Made by a program: the position numbers and the translations under genes. The notes beneath the pieces were generated by a model. That model saw only the letters and a program-made list of their open reading frames with translations. It ran no database searches and was not told the origin of the DNA. A stretch of DNA of 32,797 bases from an uncultured Verrucomicrobiales bacterium. GTDB taxonomy: Bacteria; Verrucomicrobiota; Verrucomicrobiia; Verrucomicrobiales; Akkermansiaceae. Below, one piece after another: positions 16,503 to 23,980 of the stretch (position 1 is its first letter; the number at the start of each line of letters is the position of its first letter). The DNA is taken from the NCBI GenBank assembly GCA_937934595.1, contig CALGZA010000089.1:1-32797 (forward strand), read 5' to 3'.

Positions 16503-17423
16503 ATGAGTAAGAAAAAGAGTATGATGATAGCTGGAGCTAATGGGTTTATGGGTAGATTTATTAGTAGGTATTTTTTGGGGTTGGGCTGGGAGGTATTGGG
16601 GTTGGTGAGGCGGGATGAGGGGTTGGCAGATGGTGTTGAGTTTGTGGGGTGGGATGGTGAGACATTGGAGGCTGAGTGGGCGGAGAGGCTGGAGGGGGTG
16701 GATGTGTTGATTAATTTGGCGGGTAGGTCGGTGAATTGTCGTTATAGTGAGGAGCATAAGCGGCAGATTATAGATTCTAGGGTGAAGAGTACGCAGGTGC
16801 TGGGAGAAGCTGTGCTGGGGTGTTCTAGGCCGCCGCGGTTATGGATGAATGCTAGTACTGCGACGATTTATGCTGATGAGAGGGGGCGCGCTCATACTGA
16901 GAGTGCTGGGGTGATAGGGGATGGATTCAGTGTGGAGGTGGCACAGGCTTGGGAGGATGCGTTTGATGGAGCTGCTGTGAGTGATTCTGTAAGGAAGATT
17001 ACGCTGCGGACGAGCATAGTTATGGGCGAAGAGCGAGGGGCTGTTCTTGATGTTCTGAGTGGGTTGGCGAGACGATATCTGGGAGGCAAGATGGGTGATG
17101 GTGGGCAGAAGGTGAGCTGGATTGACAGTCATGATGTATGTCGGGTGGTGGCGTGGATGATAGAGAATGAGGATGCCAGAGGGGTTTATAATTTGGCCTC
17201 ACCGGAGGTGATGACGAATGCTGAAATGATGCGGCGAATACGTGAGAGGGTGGGGGTGAGTTATGGCCTGCCTGCGAGTGAGTGGATGCTTAAGTTGGGT
17301 GCGTTTTTTATGCGTACTGAGGTGGAGTTGATTTTGAAGAGCAGGTGGGTGTATCCTGAGAGGCTGTTAGATGAGGGGTTTATTTTTGAACGAGAAATAT
17401 TTAAATCTCGTGGAATATGTTAG
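16503..17423 (+). CDS. TIGR01777-family NAD(P)-dependent epimerase/SDR, copy 1
   Basis: 306 residues, extended short-chain dehydrogenase fold. Nucleotide site GANGFMGRF (G11, G14, G17); VDVLINLAGRSVNCRY, ASTATIYADERG and a TIGR01777-type C-terminal region (YNLASPEVMTN, LPASEWMLKLGAFFMRTEVELILKSRWVYPERL). Family members bind NAD(P) but few have a proven substrate. The YxxxK Lys of classical SDRs is not evident. It lies six bases after the MBOAT gene and 37 bases before its close paralogue, so acting on the product or substrate of the acyltransferase is reasonable inference. Confidence 0.88.
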   Translation: MSKKKSMMIAGANGFMGRFISRYFLGLGWEVLGLVRRDEGLADGVEFVGWDGETLEAEWAERLEGVDVLINLAGRSVNCRYSEEHKRQIIDSRVKSTQVLGEAVLGCSRPPRLWMNASTATIYADERGRAHTESAGVIGDGFSVEVAQAWEDAFDGAAVSDSVRKITLRTSIVMGEERGAVLDVLSGLARRYLGGKMGDGGQKVSWIDSHDVCRVVAWMIENEDARGVYNLASPEVMTNAEMMRRIRERVGVSYGLPASEWMLKLGAFFMRTEVELILKSRWVYPERLLDEGFIFEREIFKSRGIC

Positions 17424-17460
17424 ATTTTGGTGTAAATTAATAAAATAGAAAATGGAAATG

Positions 17461-18369
17461 ATGAGTGAGCAAAAAGAGAAGACGATGGTTATAGCGGGAG
17501 CTAATGGTTTTATAGGCAGGTATTTGAGCCGGCATTTTATGGGGTTGGGTTGGAAGGTATTGGGGTTGGTGAGGAGAGAGGCTGGGTTGGCTAAGGGAGT
17601 GGAGGCGGTGAAGTGGGATGGTGAGAGTCTTGATACGAAGTGGGTGGAGCGTCTTGAAGGTGCTGACGTGTTGATTAATCTAGTAGGCAGGACTATTAAT
17701 TGTAGGCATACTGAAGAGAATAAGCGGCAGATTTTAGATTCTAGGATTAATAGTACGCGGGTTTTAGGAGAGGCTGTGCAGGCCTGTAATAAGGCGCCTG
17801 AGTTATGGATCAATGCGAGTGCTTCGAGTATTTATAAGGAGACTCGAGATGAGAAGCAGACTGAAGAAAGGGGAGGTCTTGGAGAGGGTTTTTTGTCAGA
17901 GGTTGCTATTAAGTGGGAGGAAGAGTTTTTTGGAGCTGAGGTGGACGAAGGGGTAAGGAGGATAGCCTTGAGGATTTCTTTGGTGATGGCTGATGAGAAG
18001 GGGACAGTGCAGGATGTTTTAAGTGGGCTGGCTAGAAAGTATTTAGGTGGGACAGTTGGCGATGGTGGGCAGATGGTTAGCTGGATTGATATCCAGGATT
18101 TTTGTCGAGCTGTGGAGTGGATGATAGAGACTGAGACGGCAGCGGGGCCTTATAATATGGCAGCTCCGCAGGCACTGACTAATGAGGAGCTGATGAAGCG
18201 AGTGCGTGAGAAGGAGGGGGTTTGTTTTGGGTTGCCGACATTTTCATGGATGATGGAGATAGGTGCTGTTTTCATGCAGACTGAGGCTGAGCTGGTTTTG
18301 AAGAGTAGCTGGTTGTATCCTGAGAAATTATTGGCTGAAGGTTTTGTGTTTGAGCGGGAGGAGTTTTAG
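17461..18369 (+). CDS. TIGR01777-family NAD(P)-dependent epimerase/SDR, copy 2
   Basis: 302 residues from ATG 17461, the start that lines up with the first copy. ATG 17452 and ATG 17458 are also in frame. Same motifs: GANGFIGRY, DVLINLVGRTINCRH, ASASSIYKETRDEKQ, LPTFSWMMEIGAVFMQTEAELVLKS. It matches the preceding gene almost end to end, so it is a tandem duplicate that has since diverged. The two may have different substrates or form a heterodimer. It ends the operon. MITE copy 2 and a strong terminator lie downstream. Confidence 0.88.
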   Translation: MSEQKEKTMVIAGANGFIGRYLSRHFMGLGWKVLGLVRREAGLAKGVEAVKWDGESLDTKWVERLEGADVLINLVGRTINCRHTEENKRQILDSRINSTRVLGEAVQACNKAPELWINASASSIYKETRDEKQTEERGGLGEGFLSEVAIKWEEEFFGAEVDEGVRRIALRISLVMADEKGTVQDVLSGLARKYLGGTVGDGGQMVSWIDIQDFCRAVEWMIETETAAGPYNMAAPQALTNEELMKRVREKEGVCFGLPTFSWMMEIGAVFMQTEAELVLKSSWLYPEKLLAEGFVFEREEF

Positions 18370-18465
18370 GTTTTGATAGAAGTGTAACAAGAGATTTGAT
18401 CTGATATAGGGTTCTAATCAGACAATACATTTTAATGACGGCTATGTTTTCTTATGGCGCATGTT

Positions 18466-18663
18466 TAATACCATTTTCACAGTTATTCTGGGTTAATCGT
18501 AGTTTTAATATATTTGGAAACAGTAGCAGAGCTGATTTTTTGAAGTGTAAAACCATATATCAAGATTAGCTTCGTTATTTGTCAGTAGCATAGTCCACTA
18601 TACGTTTTCCTCTTGCCTTGCTACTCTTGCTACTCTTGCTATCTTGTTGTGCTATCAATTCAT
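18466..18663. mobile_element. MITE copy 2, right tip missing
   Basis: Begins TAATACCATTTTCACAGTTA, the most complete left tip of the three. It follows the other copies, with a short extra TACTCTTGC repeat, up to GCTATCAATTCAT. The last ~30 bases of the element are replaced by the sequence leading into the terminator at 18676. The 400-base gap between 18369 and rpsI holds this element and the terminator and no gene. Confidence 0.8.
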
Positions 18664-18675
18664 GATAGGAGTATA

Positions 18676-18710
18676 AAAAAATCCGTATCTTTTTGAGATA
18701 CGGATTTTTT
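18676..18710. terminator. Bidirectional terminator between the epimerase operon and rpsI
   Basis: Nine-base perfect stem, ATCCGTATC (18681-18689) and GATACGGAT (18697-18705), loop of seven. It is flanked by an A run and a T run, so it has a U tract on either strand. It can end both the rplM-rpsI transcript (-) and the convergent 14355-18369 operon (+). Confidence 0.88.
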
Positions 18711-18769
18711 GTAAATAGGAACCAGGTATTTTACTGGTAGTAAGAGGATAGAAACCTCTTGGAAGCGGA

Positions 18770-19168
18770 TTAACGCTTAGAGAACTGGAAGTTCTTACGT
18801 GCACCTGGCTGACCAGACTTCTTACGTTCCTTCATACGAGGGTCACGACGGAGAAGAAGAGCTGCCTTGAGTGTGGGGCGAAGCTCTGGGTTGATCTGGA
18901 TGAGTGCTCTTGAGATGGCAAGGCGGATAGCACCGACTTGTCCTGTTTGACCGCCACCTTTAGTGGAGATTCTCACGTCATATTTCTTGAGTAGTTCTGT
19001 GATAAGGAATGGCTCAAGGATGCCGTTCTGGTGTGAGAGCATAGGGAAATACTCTTCGAAGGGGCGCTTGTTGATTGTGATCTCGCCTGATCCTTCAGTT
19101 AGCCATGCGTGTGCTACGGCGTTTTTACGTCTGCCGGTAGCGTGTGGTGTAGTTGTAGCTTCGCTCAT
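18770..19168 (-). CDS. rpsI: Ribosomal protein S9
   Basis: Small-subunit protein whose C-terminal tail reaches the P-site tRNA. 132 residues. Family marks: TGRRKNAVAHAWL, ITINKRPFEEYF, VRISTKGGGQTGQVGAIRLAISRAL, and the tail RDPRMKERKKSGQPGARKNFQFSKR ending in the invariant KR. Second gene of the usual rplM-rpsI pair, 26 bases after rplM. No Shine-Dalgarno is visible at its ATG, in line with most genes here. Its codon choice is less G/T-skewed than its neighbours, as expected for a highly expressed gene. Confidence 0.98.
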   Translation of the reverse strand: MSEATTTPHATGRRKNAVAHAWLTEGSGEITINKRPFEEYFPMLSHQNGILEPFLITELLKKYDVRISTKGGGQTGQVGAIRLAISRALIQINPELRPTLKAALLLRRDPRMKERKKSGQPGARKNFQFSKR

Positions 19169-19194
19169 AATAAATGTTTGCTGTTGTTAAAAGA

Positions 19195-19626
19195 TTACTT
19201 AATCTCGAAAGCTTCTGGGTTTTGTGCTGCGTGAGGGTGCTCAGAACCGCAGTAAACACTGAGTTTCTTGACGATAGCATTACCTAGCTTGTTGTGAGGG
19301 ATCATACCGCGGACAGCTTTCTCAATGAGGAGTTCTGGCTTACGTCTACGTATGGTCTTAGGAGTTTCTACTTTTTGGTTACCTACGTATCCAGTGTAGC
19401 TGGTGTAAATTTTCTGTGTCTCTTTGTTACCTGATAGTACAACGCGTTCAGCGTTGATGATGACGACGTGGTCACCAGTGTCTACGTGAGGTGTGAAGAT
19501 GGGCTTATGCTTACCACGGAGTAAAACTGCAGCTTCGCGAGCTACCTGTCCGAGGATTTTATCTGATGCATCGATGACGTACCACTTACGCTCTACGTCT
19601 TGTGCTTTTGCGGAGAATGTTTTCAT
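19195..19626 (-). CDS. rplM: Ribosomal protein L13
   Basis: Large-subunit assembly protein. 143 residues from ATG 19626 (MKTFSAKAQDVERKWYVID). Marks: DASDKILGQVAREAAVLLRGKHKP, HVDTGDHVVIINAERVVLSG, and AVRGMIPHNKLGNAIVKKLSVY. The frame stays open upstream to 19749, but those 41 codons do not resemble L13 and overlap the candidate promoter, so the shorter start is used. Operon with rpsI, rplM first. Confidence 0.98.
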   Translation of the reverse strand: MKTFSAKAQDVERKWYVIDASDKILGQVAREAAVLLRGKHKPIFTPHVDTGDHVVIINAERVVLSGNKETQKIYTSYTGYVGNQKVETPKTIRRRKPELLIEKAVRGMIPHNKLGNAIVKKLSVYCGSEHPHAAQNPEAFEIK

Positions 19627-19720
19627 TATACTAAGTTTTTCTGGTTCCTGTAATTGTTCCCTTAAATCTGAGCCTCTTAGATATAGTCTTAAGTGGCTAA
19701 TATGAGGTGAAGGGGGGCGC

Positions 19721-19749
19721 AAGCTATGAAGCAGGTGGCTAACTGTCAA
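19721..19749 (-). promoter_or_regulatory. Candidate promoter of rplM-rpsI
   Basis: On the minus strand a consensus -35 TTGACA (19749-19744) is followed after 17 bases by TAGCTT (19726-19721). Transcription would begin near 19714, giving a leader of roughly 90 bases before the rplM ATG. The -35 is perfect and the -10 is poor. Confidence 0.45.
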
Positions 19750-19913
19750 TCGAAATCTGGGTTGAAATGTGAATTTCTCGACTTTTTTTAGTATGAAGTG
19801 GAAAAAATGTTTGGAAAACCTGCTATCTGGGTAAATTAAGTGTTGCGAATACGTCAGAAATAATGATTATACGAGCGTCTTCCAAAAAACTGGATAGACA
19901 CCATTAATCAAAC

Positions 19914-19919
19914 AAGGAG
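19914..19919 (+). promoter_or_regulatory. Strong Shine-Dalgarno before infA with no standard start codon
   Basis: AAGGAG is followed by TAATTATAGCG. No ATG, GTG or TTG lies at a usable distance; the frame offers ATT (19922) and ATA (19925). This site decides the proposed infA start, since most genes in the window lack such a sequence. Confidence 0.6.
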
Positions 19920-19924
19920 TAATT

Positions 19925-20254
19925 ATAGCGGGAAGACCAAAAAAAGGAGCTGGCGCGAGAAAACGCGCATCAGGAAGATCTAAGCCAGTAAGAAGAAAAG
20001 GCGGAGGACGTCCCTTCAAGAAGAAGGATGCGGACGATCGTGATGATAAGGCGGTGGAAATCGAGGGTATAGTGAAGGTTGTATTGGCTGGAACTATGTT
20101 TAAGGTTGAGTTACCGAGTGGTCATGAGGTTTTGGCGCATATTTCTGGTAAGATGAGAAAGCGGTTCATCCGGCTTGTGGTGGGTGATAGGGTGCGCATG
20201 GAAATGTCACCTTATGATACGACTAAGGCTAGGATTACTTTCCGGATAGGGTAG
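19925..20254 (+). CDS. infA: Translation initiation factor IF-1 with basic N-terminal extension and non-standard start
   Basis: IF-1 binds the ribosomal A site during initiation. The S1-like core is clear: [52 protein letters not shown]. The only standard start is GTG 20054, which would remove the residues normally before this core and has no properly spaced Shine-Dalgarno. The same frame is open upstream to TAG 19895-19897. It encodes a strongly basic stretch ([19 protein letters not shown], then [18 protein letters not shown]) beginning five bases after AAGGAG. I therefore place the start at ATA 19925 (109 residues); ATT 19922 is the alternative. A sequencing error in an ATG is also possible. 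The core identity is certain; the start is not. Confidence 0.8.
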   Translation: MAGRPKKGAGARKRASGRSKPVRRKGGGRPFKKKDADDRDDKAVEIEGIVKVVLAGTMFKVELPSGHEVLAHISGKMRKRFIRLVVGDRVRMEMSPYDTTKARITFRIG

Positions 20255-20300
20255 GTGTAGTATGTCTGCTTATTTAAGCATGTATTGATTTAGTAGCGTC

Positions 20301-20651
20301 ATGGTTAGGGTATATGGTTATAGTGGCTGAGGTAATTGTCGTAAGGCTAACCGTTGGTTGGCTGATCGTGGGATTGAGTATGAGTCTATTCAGGTAAGGG
20401 ATCAGCCTCCGAGTGTGGCTGAGCTGGAGTTAGCTTATGCTAGTCTGGGACTGAAGAGGTTGTTTAATAGTTCTGGTATGGATTACCGGAGTCTGGGTAT
20501 GAAGGATGTATTGCCTACGTTGAGTGATGCTGAGGCTTTGGGGTTACTGAGTGAGAATGGTAATTTGGTAAAGCGTCCTTTGGTGGTGGGTGCTGATGGT
20601 GCTATGAATGGGTTTAAGGAGGCTGAGTGGGAGTCTTTTTTTGCAACTTAG
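20301..20651 (+). CDS. ArsC/Spx-family thiol reductase, probable selenoprotein (in-frame TGA at codon 10)
   Basis: Read from ATG 20301 through TGA 20328-20330, the frame gives 116 residues, the usual length of the ArsC/Spx/YffB family. The start reads VYGYSG-U-GNCRKANRWL, where the family has Y-x-x-C-x-x-C-R-K-A. The TGA replaces the first, catalytic Cys and leaves C13 as resolving Cys. The rest is typical: LFNSSGMDYRSLGMKD, LSDAEALGLLSENGNLVKRP, GFKEAEWESFF. A hairpin at 20346-20362 fits a bacterial SECIS. If TGA were a stop, translation would have to begin at TTG 20358 and would lose the active site. Function: redox reduction of arsenate or a disulfide (family-level inference). The gene lies 46 bases after infA and may be co-transcribed. 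No Shine-Dalgarno is seen. The alternative is a pseudogene with one nonsense change. TGA is a normal stop in other genes here. Confidence 0.72.
20346..20362 (+). promoter_or_regulatory. Candidate bacterial SECIS hairpin
   Basis: GCTAACC (20346-20352), loop GTT (20353-20355), GGTTGGC (20356-20362): seven pairs with one G-U, extendable by G45-T63. The loop starts with G and lies 22 bases after the TGA. From memory, bacterial SECIS models ask for a 4-16 bp upper stem, a loop of 3-14 bases with G among its first two, and 16-37 bases from UGA to the loop. All are met. Confidence 0.6.
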
Positions 20652-20660
20652 GTTGGTGTT

Positions 20661-20712
20661 TAGTTTTGTAGTTTTGTAGTTTTGGGGGTTTTGTAGTTTT
20701 GTAGTTTTTTTT
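20661..20712 (+). repeat. Short tandem repeat tract, GTTTTGTA type
   Basis: Repeats of GTTTTGTA with variation and two homopolymer stretches (GGGGG and a run of nine T), between the selenoprotein gene and the permease. Related in unit to the octamer tract at 32179. No coding potential. Confidence 0.7.
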
Positions 20713-20788
20713 TGTGTTGTGTTGTGGGTTGATTGAATTTGCTACTTTTTACTAGATGCTTTTGAGTTGTTAGGTTAGAACTGAGTCC

Positions 20789-22597
20789 ATGTCAGCAGAG
20801 CAGATTTTCTTAAGTATCCTAATCGTGGTGGTGTTTGCTGCGTTTGTGAAAGAGTGGGTTTCTGCTGAGTTGGTGGCGATAGGTGCATTGATGGGTTGTG
20901 TGTTTGCTGGGGTTTTGAGTATGGATGGTGGAGCGTCTAATAATGCGCTGAGTGTTTTTTCTAATCCGGCGCCGATTACGGTGGCGTGTATGTTTATACT
21001 GAGTGCTGCTTTGGAGCGCACGGGAGTGATTGATATGTTGGGGGTGTGGTTTGAGAAGTTGGTGGGGACGAGTCCTGTAAAGATGCTGGCGAGTTTGATA
21101 GTGATAGTGGCGTTGTTATCTGGGTTTGTGAATAATACGCCTGTTGTGGTGGTTTTCATGCCGATTGTTTTGGCGATATGCCGCAAGCAGGGTTATAAGG
21201 CATCTAAGTATCTGATTCCTTTGTCTTATGCTGCGATAGTGGGTGGTACGATGACTATTATTGGGACGTCGACTAATTTGATTGCTTCTGGGATAGCTTC
21301 TGAGAAGGGGATGGAGCCGTTTACGATGTTTGAGATTATGCCATTGGGTCTTATTTTTGTGGGTGTAACTTTTGTTTATTTGATGACGGTGGGGCAGAAA
21401 TTATTACCTGATAGGGTGACATTGGCTACTTTGATTGATAGTAGTGCGAGTAGGGAGTTTATAACTCATGCTTTTGTTAAGAGTGGCTCGCCTTTGATAG
21501 GTAAGGCTTATGCTGAGACTGAAATAGGGAAGCTTAAGAAGGTGAGGGTGCTGGAGGTGCTTAGGAATGGTGCGCGTGTGAGGGATCCATTGCCTGAGGT
21601 TATGTTTGAGGATGGTGATGAGATTGTTTTTAAGGGTAAGTTGGCGGCTGTGATGGGTGTCTCGAAGGCTGAGGGGATAGATGTGCGTGGGAATGAGAGG
21701 TTAGGGCTTGAGGAGATGCGGACTGAGTCAGCGGTGTTGATGGAGGGGATTTTAGGGCCCGATTCATCGCTTGCTGGTAAGAGCTTGAAGGAGTTGAATT
21801 TTAGGCAGCGGTTTGGGGTGTTGATATTGGCAGTTCATCGCAGAGGTAGGAACTTGCGGGAGAGGTTTGAGGATGAGAAGTTGGCTTTTGGTGATACGTT
21901 GTTGGTGCAGGGGCCTGCAGCGAAGATGCGGAGGTTGTTTGAGGAGAAGGATTTTATTAATTTGAGTGAGCCCAAGCATGTGGAGACTAGGAGTAATAAA
22001 TCACCGATAGCGATAGGAGCTATATTGTTGTTTATGCTGGTGGGTGCGTTAGGTGGGCCTATTGGATTTGAGGTTCCAGTGGTTCAGACGGCGTTGTTTT
22101 GTGCGATGTTGGTGATGTTTACTGGGTGTATTAATCCGCAGGAGGCTTATGAGGCGATAGAGTGGAAGGTGGTGTTTATGATATTTGGGATGTTGGGGGT
22201 GGGGCTTGCGATGAGTGAGTCTGGTTTAGCTCAGTTGATAGGGAGTAGTGTGGAGAGTTTTAAGGAGAATCCGCAGTTAGTGCTGTGTTTGGTGTATGTG
22301 GTGGCAGCGGTGATGACTGAGTTGATAAGTAATAATGCTGTGGCGGCTTTGTTGACTCCTATAGCGATATCTGTGGCATTGGGGATGGGTGTGGATGCAC
22401 GGCCGTTTGTGGTGGCTGTGATGTTTGGTTCTTCTGCTAGTTTTTCTACGCCAATTGGTTACCAGACGAATACGTTTGTGTATGGGGCTGGGGGTTATAA
22501 GTTTGGTGATTTCTTTAAGGCAGGTTTTCCGTTGGCAGTGCTGATGTGGTTGATAGCGAGTTATGTGATTCCTTTGATATGGCCGTTTGAGGTTTAG
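20789..22597 (+). CDS. SLC13/DASS-family permease with two RCK_C (TrkA-C) domains
   Basis: Inner-membrane anion symporter-like protein of 602 residues. The N-terminal membrane half has LLSGFVNNTPVVVVFMPIV and the substrate-loop motif GTSTNLIASG. Two soluble RCK_C-like domains follow at about 215-300 (SPLIGKAYAETEIGKLKKVRVLEVLRNG, FEDGDEIVFKG) and 315-395 (SSLAGKSLKELNFRQRFGVLILAVHRRG, FGDTLLVQG). The C-terminal membrane half carries a second signature (ELISNNAVAALLTPI, FSTPIGYQTNTFVYG). This arrangement is that of the sulfate- or dicarboxylate-type SLC13 proteins with internal TrkA-C domains. The substrate is probably sulfate or another small anion, not decidable here. The TAG stop overlaps the stop of the opposing DUF1501 gene by three bases. 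Confidence 0.92.
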   Translation: MSAEQIFLSILIVVVFAAFVKEWVSAELVAIGALMGCVFAGVLSMDGGASNNALSVFSNPAPITVACMFILSAALERTGVIDMLGVWFEKLVGTSPVKMLASLIVIVALLSGFVNNTPVVVVFMPIVLAICRKQGYKASKYLIPLSYAAIVGGTMTIIGTSTNLIASGIASEKGMEPFTMFEIMPLGLIFVGVTFVYLMTVGQKLLPDRVTLATLIDSSASREFITHAFVKSGSPLIGKAYAETEIGKLKKVRVLEVLRNGARVRDPLPEVMFEDGDEIVFKGKLAAVMGVSKAEGIDVRGNERLGLEEMRTESAVLMEGILGPDSSLAGKSLKELNFRQRFGVLILAVHRRGRNLRERFEDEKLAFGDTLLVQGPAAKMRRLFEEKDFINLSEPKHVETRSNKSPIAIGAILLFMLVGALGGPIGFEVPVVQTALFCAMLVMFTGCINPQEAYEAIEWKVVFMIFGMLGVGLAMSESGLAQLIGSSVESFKENPQLVLCLVYVVAAVMTELISNNAVAALLTPIAISVALGMGVDARPFVVAVMFGSSASFSTPIGYQTNTFVYGAGGYKFGDFFKAGFPLAVLMWLIASYVIPLIWPFEV

Positions 22598-23976
22598 GAG
22601 AGGATTTCTTTGACGACTCTGGCGGGTTCTACTCCGGTGAGTTTGAAGTCTAGGCCTTGGGTTTTGTATGTTAGGGCATCGTGCTGCATGCCAAGTAGGT
22701 GGAGCATGGTGGCGTGGAGGTCGTGCACGGAGACTGGGTCTTTGGCTACGCCGTATCCGAGTTCGTCAGTTTCTCCGTGTGTGATGCCGCCTTTGATGCC
22801 GCCGCCTGCGAGGAATATGGAGAATGCTTTGATGTGGTGGTCTCTTCCTGATCCTTGGGCCATGGGGGTGCGACCGAACTCGCCACCCCAGATGATGAGG
22901 GTTTCATCGAGCATGCCACGTTGTTTGAGGTCTGTGATGAGTGCTGATGTTCCTTGGTCAACGTGTTTGGCGGTGGCTGCGGTTCCTTTTTTGACTTGTC
23001 CGTGGTGGTCCCATCCTCTGTGGTATAGCTGAATGAAGCGGGTTCCTCGTTCTGCGAGTCTTCTGGCTAGAAGGCAGTTAGATGCGAAGCTGCCGTCACC
23101 TGGTTTACAGCCGTAGAGGTCTAGAGTTTGTTGTGTTTCGCCTTTGGTGTCCATGAGTTCTGGGATGGCTGTTTGCATTCTGAATGCGAGCTCGTATTGT
23201 TCGATTCTGGTGGCGATGTCTCTGTGTTCGGTTCGTTTTGCGTTGATTCCGTTGAGTTGGTTTACGGCGTCGATGACGTTTTTTTGTGATTGGTCTGAGA
23301 TTCCTGCTGGGTTTTGGACGTAGTGAACGGGAGAACCTGCGGATTGGAATTCGACTCCTTGGAGGTGACCTGGTAGGAAGCCGTTGCTCCATTGGCGAGA
23401 GGATATGGGTTGTCCTTGGCCTCCGCCTGCGCTGGTGAGGACGACGTATCCTGGTAGGTTTTGGCTTTCTGATCCGAGTCCGTAGAGTACCCATGAACCC
23501 ATGGATGGGCGTCCTGGGATGATGGATCCGGTGTTCATGAAGGTGTGTGCGGGATCGTGGTTGATCTGCTCAGTGTGCATGGAGCGGATGACGCAGATGT
23601 CATCAGCGTGTTTGGCTATGTGAGGGAAGATTTCTGAGATTTCTGTTTGGCTTTGTCCGTGTTTGTTGAATTTCCATTGTGGGCCCATGCATTTTAGTGC
23701 TCGACCTTGGAGCTGGGCGAGTTGTTGTCCTTTGGTGAAGGATGAGGGCATGTCTTGGCGGTGGAGTTTTTCGAGTTCTTTTTTGTAGTCGAAGCTTTCG
23801 AGGTGGGATGGACCTCCTGCCATGCAGAGGTGGATGACGCGTTTGATTTTGGGGTTGTAGTGTGGGAGTTTGTCTTTTGAGTCTGATGATTCTGCTGCGT
23901 AGAGGCGTGAGAGTGCGAGTGAGCCTATGCCGGCGAGTCCATGGTTGAGAAATGTTCGTCTGTTGATAGCGTTCAT
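22594..23976 (-). CDS. DUF1501 protein with Tat signal
   Basis: 460 residues. A twin-arginine export signal (NRRTFLNHGLAGIGSLALSRLYA, 5-27 approximately) precedes a sulfatase/phosphatase-like DUF1501 domain: KRVIHLCMAGGPSHLESFDYK, FNKHGQSQTEISEIFPHIAKHADD, GSWVLYGLGSESQNLPGYVVL, LIIWGGEFGRTPMAQGSGRDHH and DLHATMLHLLGMQHDALTY. The His and Asp residues in these blocks fit a metal-binding fold related to alkaline phosphatase. No substrate is established for the family. It is paired with the PSCyt1/DUF1553 gene, whose stop lies four bases upstream, the standard partnership in planctomycetes and verrucomicrobia. It is presumably exported folded to the periplasm. Confidence 0.92.
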   Translation of the reverse strand: MNAINRRTFLNHGLAGIGSLALSRLYAAESSDSKDKLPHYNPKIKRVIHLCMAGGPSHLESFDYKKELEKLHRQDMPSSFTKGQQLAQLQGRALKCMGPQWKFNKHGQSQTEISEIFPHIAKHADDICVIRSMHTEQINHDPAHTFMNTGSIIPGRPSMGSWVLYGLGSESQNLPGYVVLTSAGGGQGQPISSRQWSNGFLPGHLQGVEFQSAGSPVHYVQNPAGISDQSQKNVIDAVNQLNGINAKRTEHRDIATRIEQYELAFRMQTAIPELMDTKGETQQTLDLYGCKPGDGSFASNCLLARRLAERGTRFIQLYHRGWDHHGQVKKGTAATAKHVDQGTSALITDLKQRGMLDETLIIWGGEFGRTPMAQGSGRDHHIKAFSIFLAGGGIKGGITHGETDELGYGVAKDPVSVHDLHATMLHLLGMQHDALTYKTQGLDFKLTGVEPARVVKEILS

Positions 23977-23980
23977 GATC

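Noticed and set aside
19627-19749. N-terminal extension of L13
   Set aside because: The extra 41 codons do not resemble L13 and contain the candidate promoter; ATG 19626 gives a standard 143-residue protein.
20358-20651. A 97-residue gene starting at TTG 20358
   Set aside because: It would lack the active-site strand and helix of the ArsC/Spx fold. The same frame continues upstream through TGA to ATG 20301 with perfect family similarity.
20301-20651. TGA recoding genome-wide (alternative genetic code)
   Set aside because: Several genes here end in TGA with properly sized products (transposase, DUF721, DCC protein, small membrane proteins), so TGA is a normal stop.
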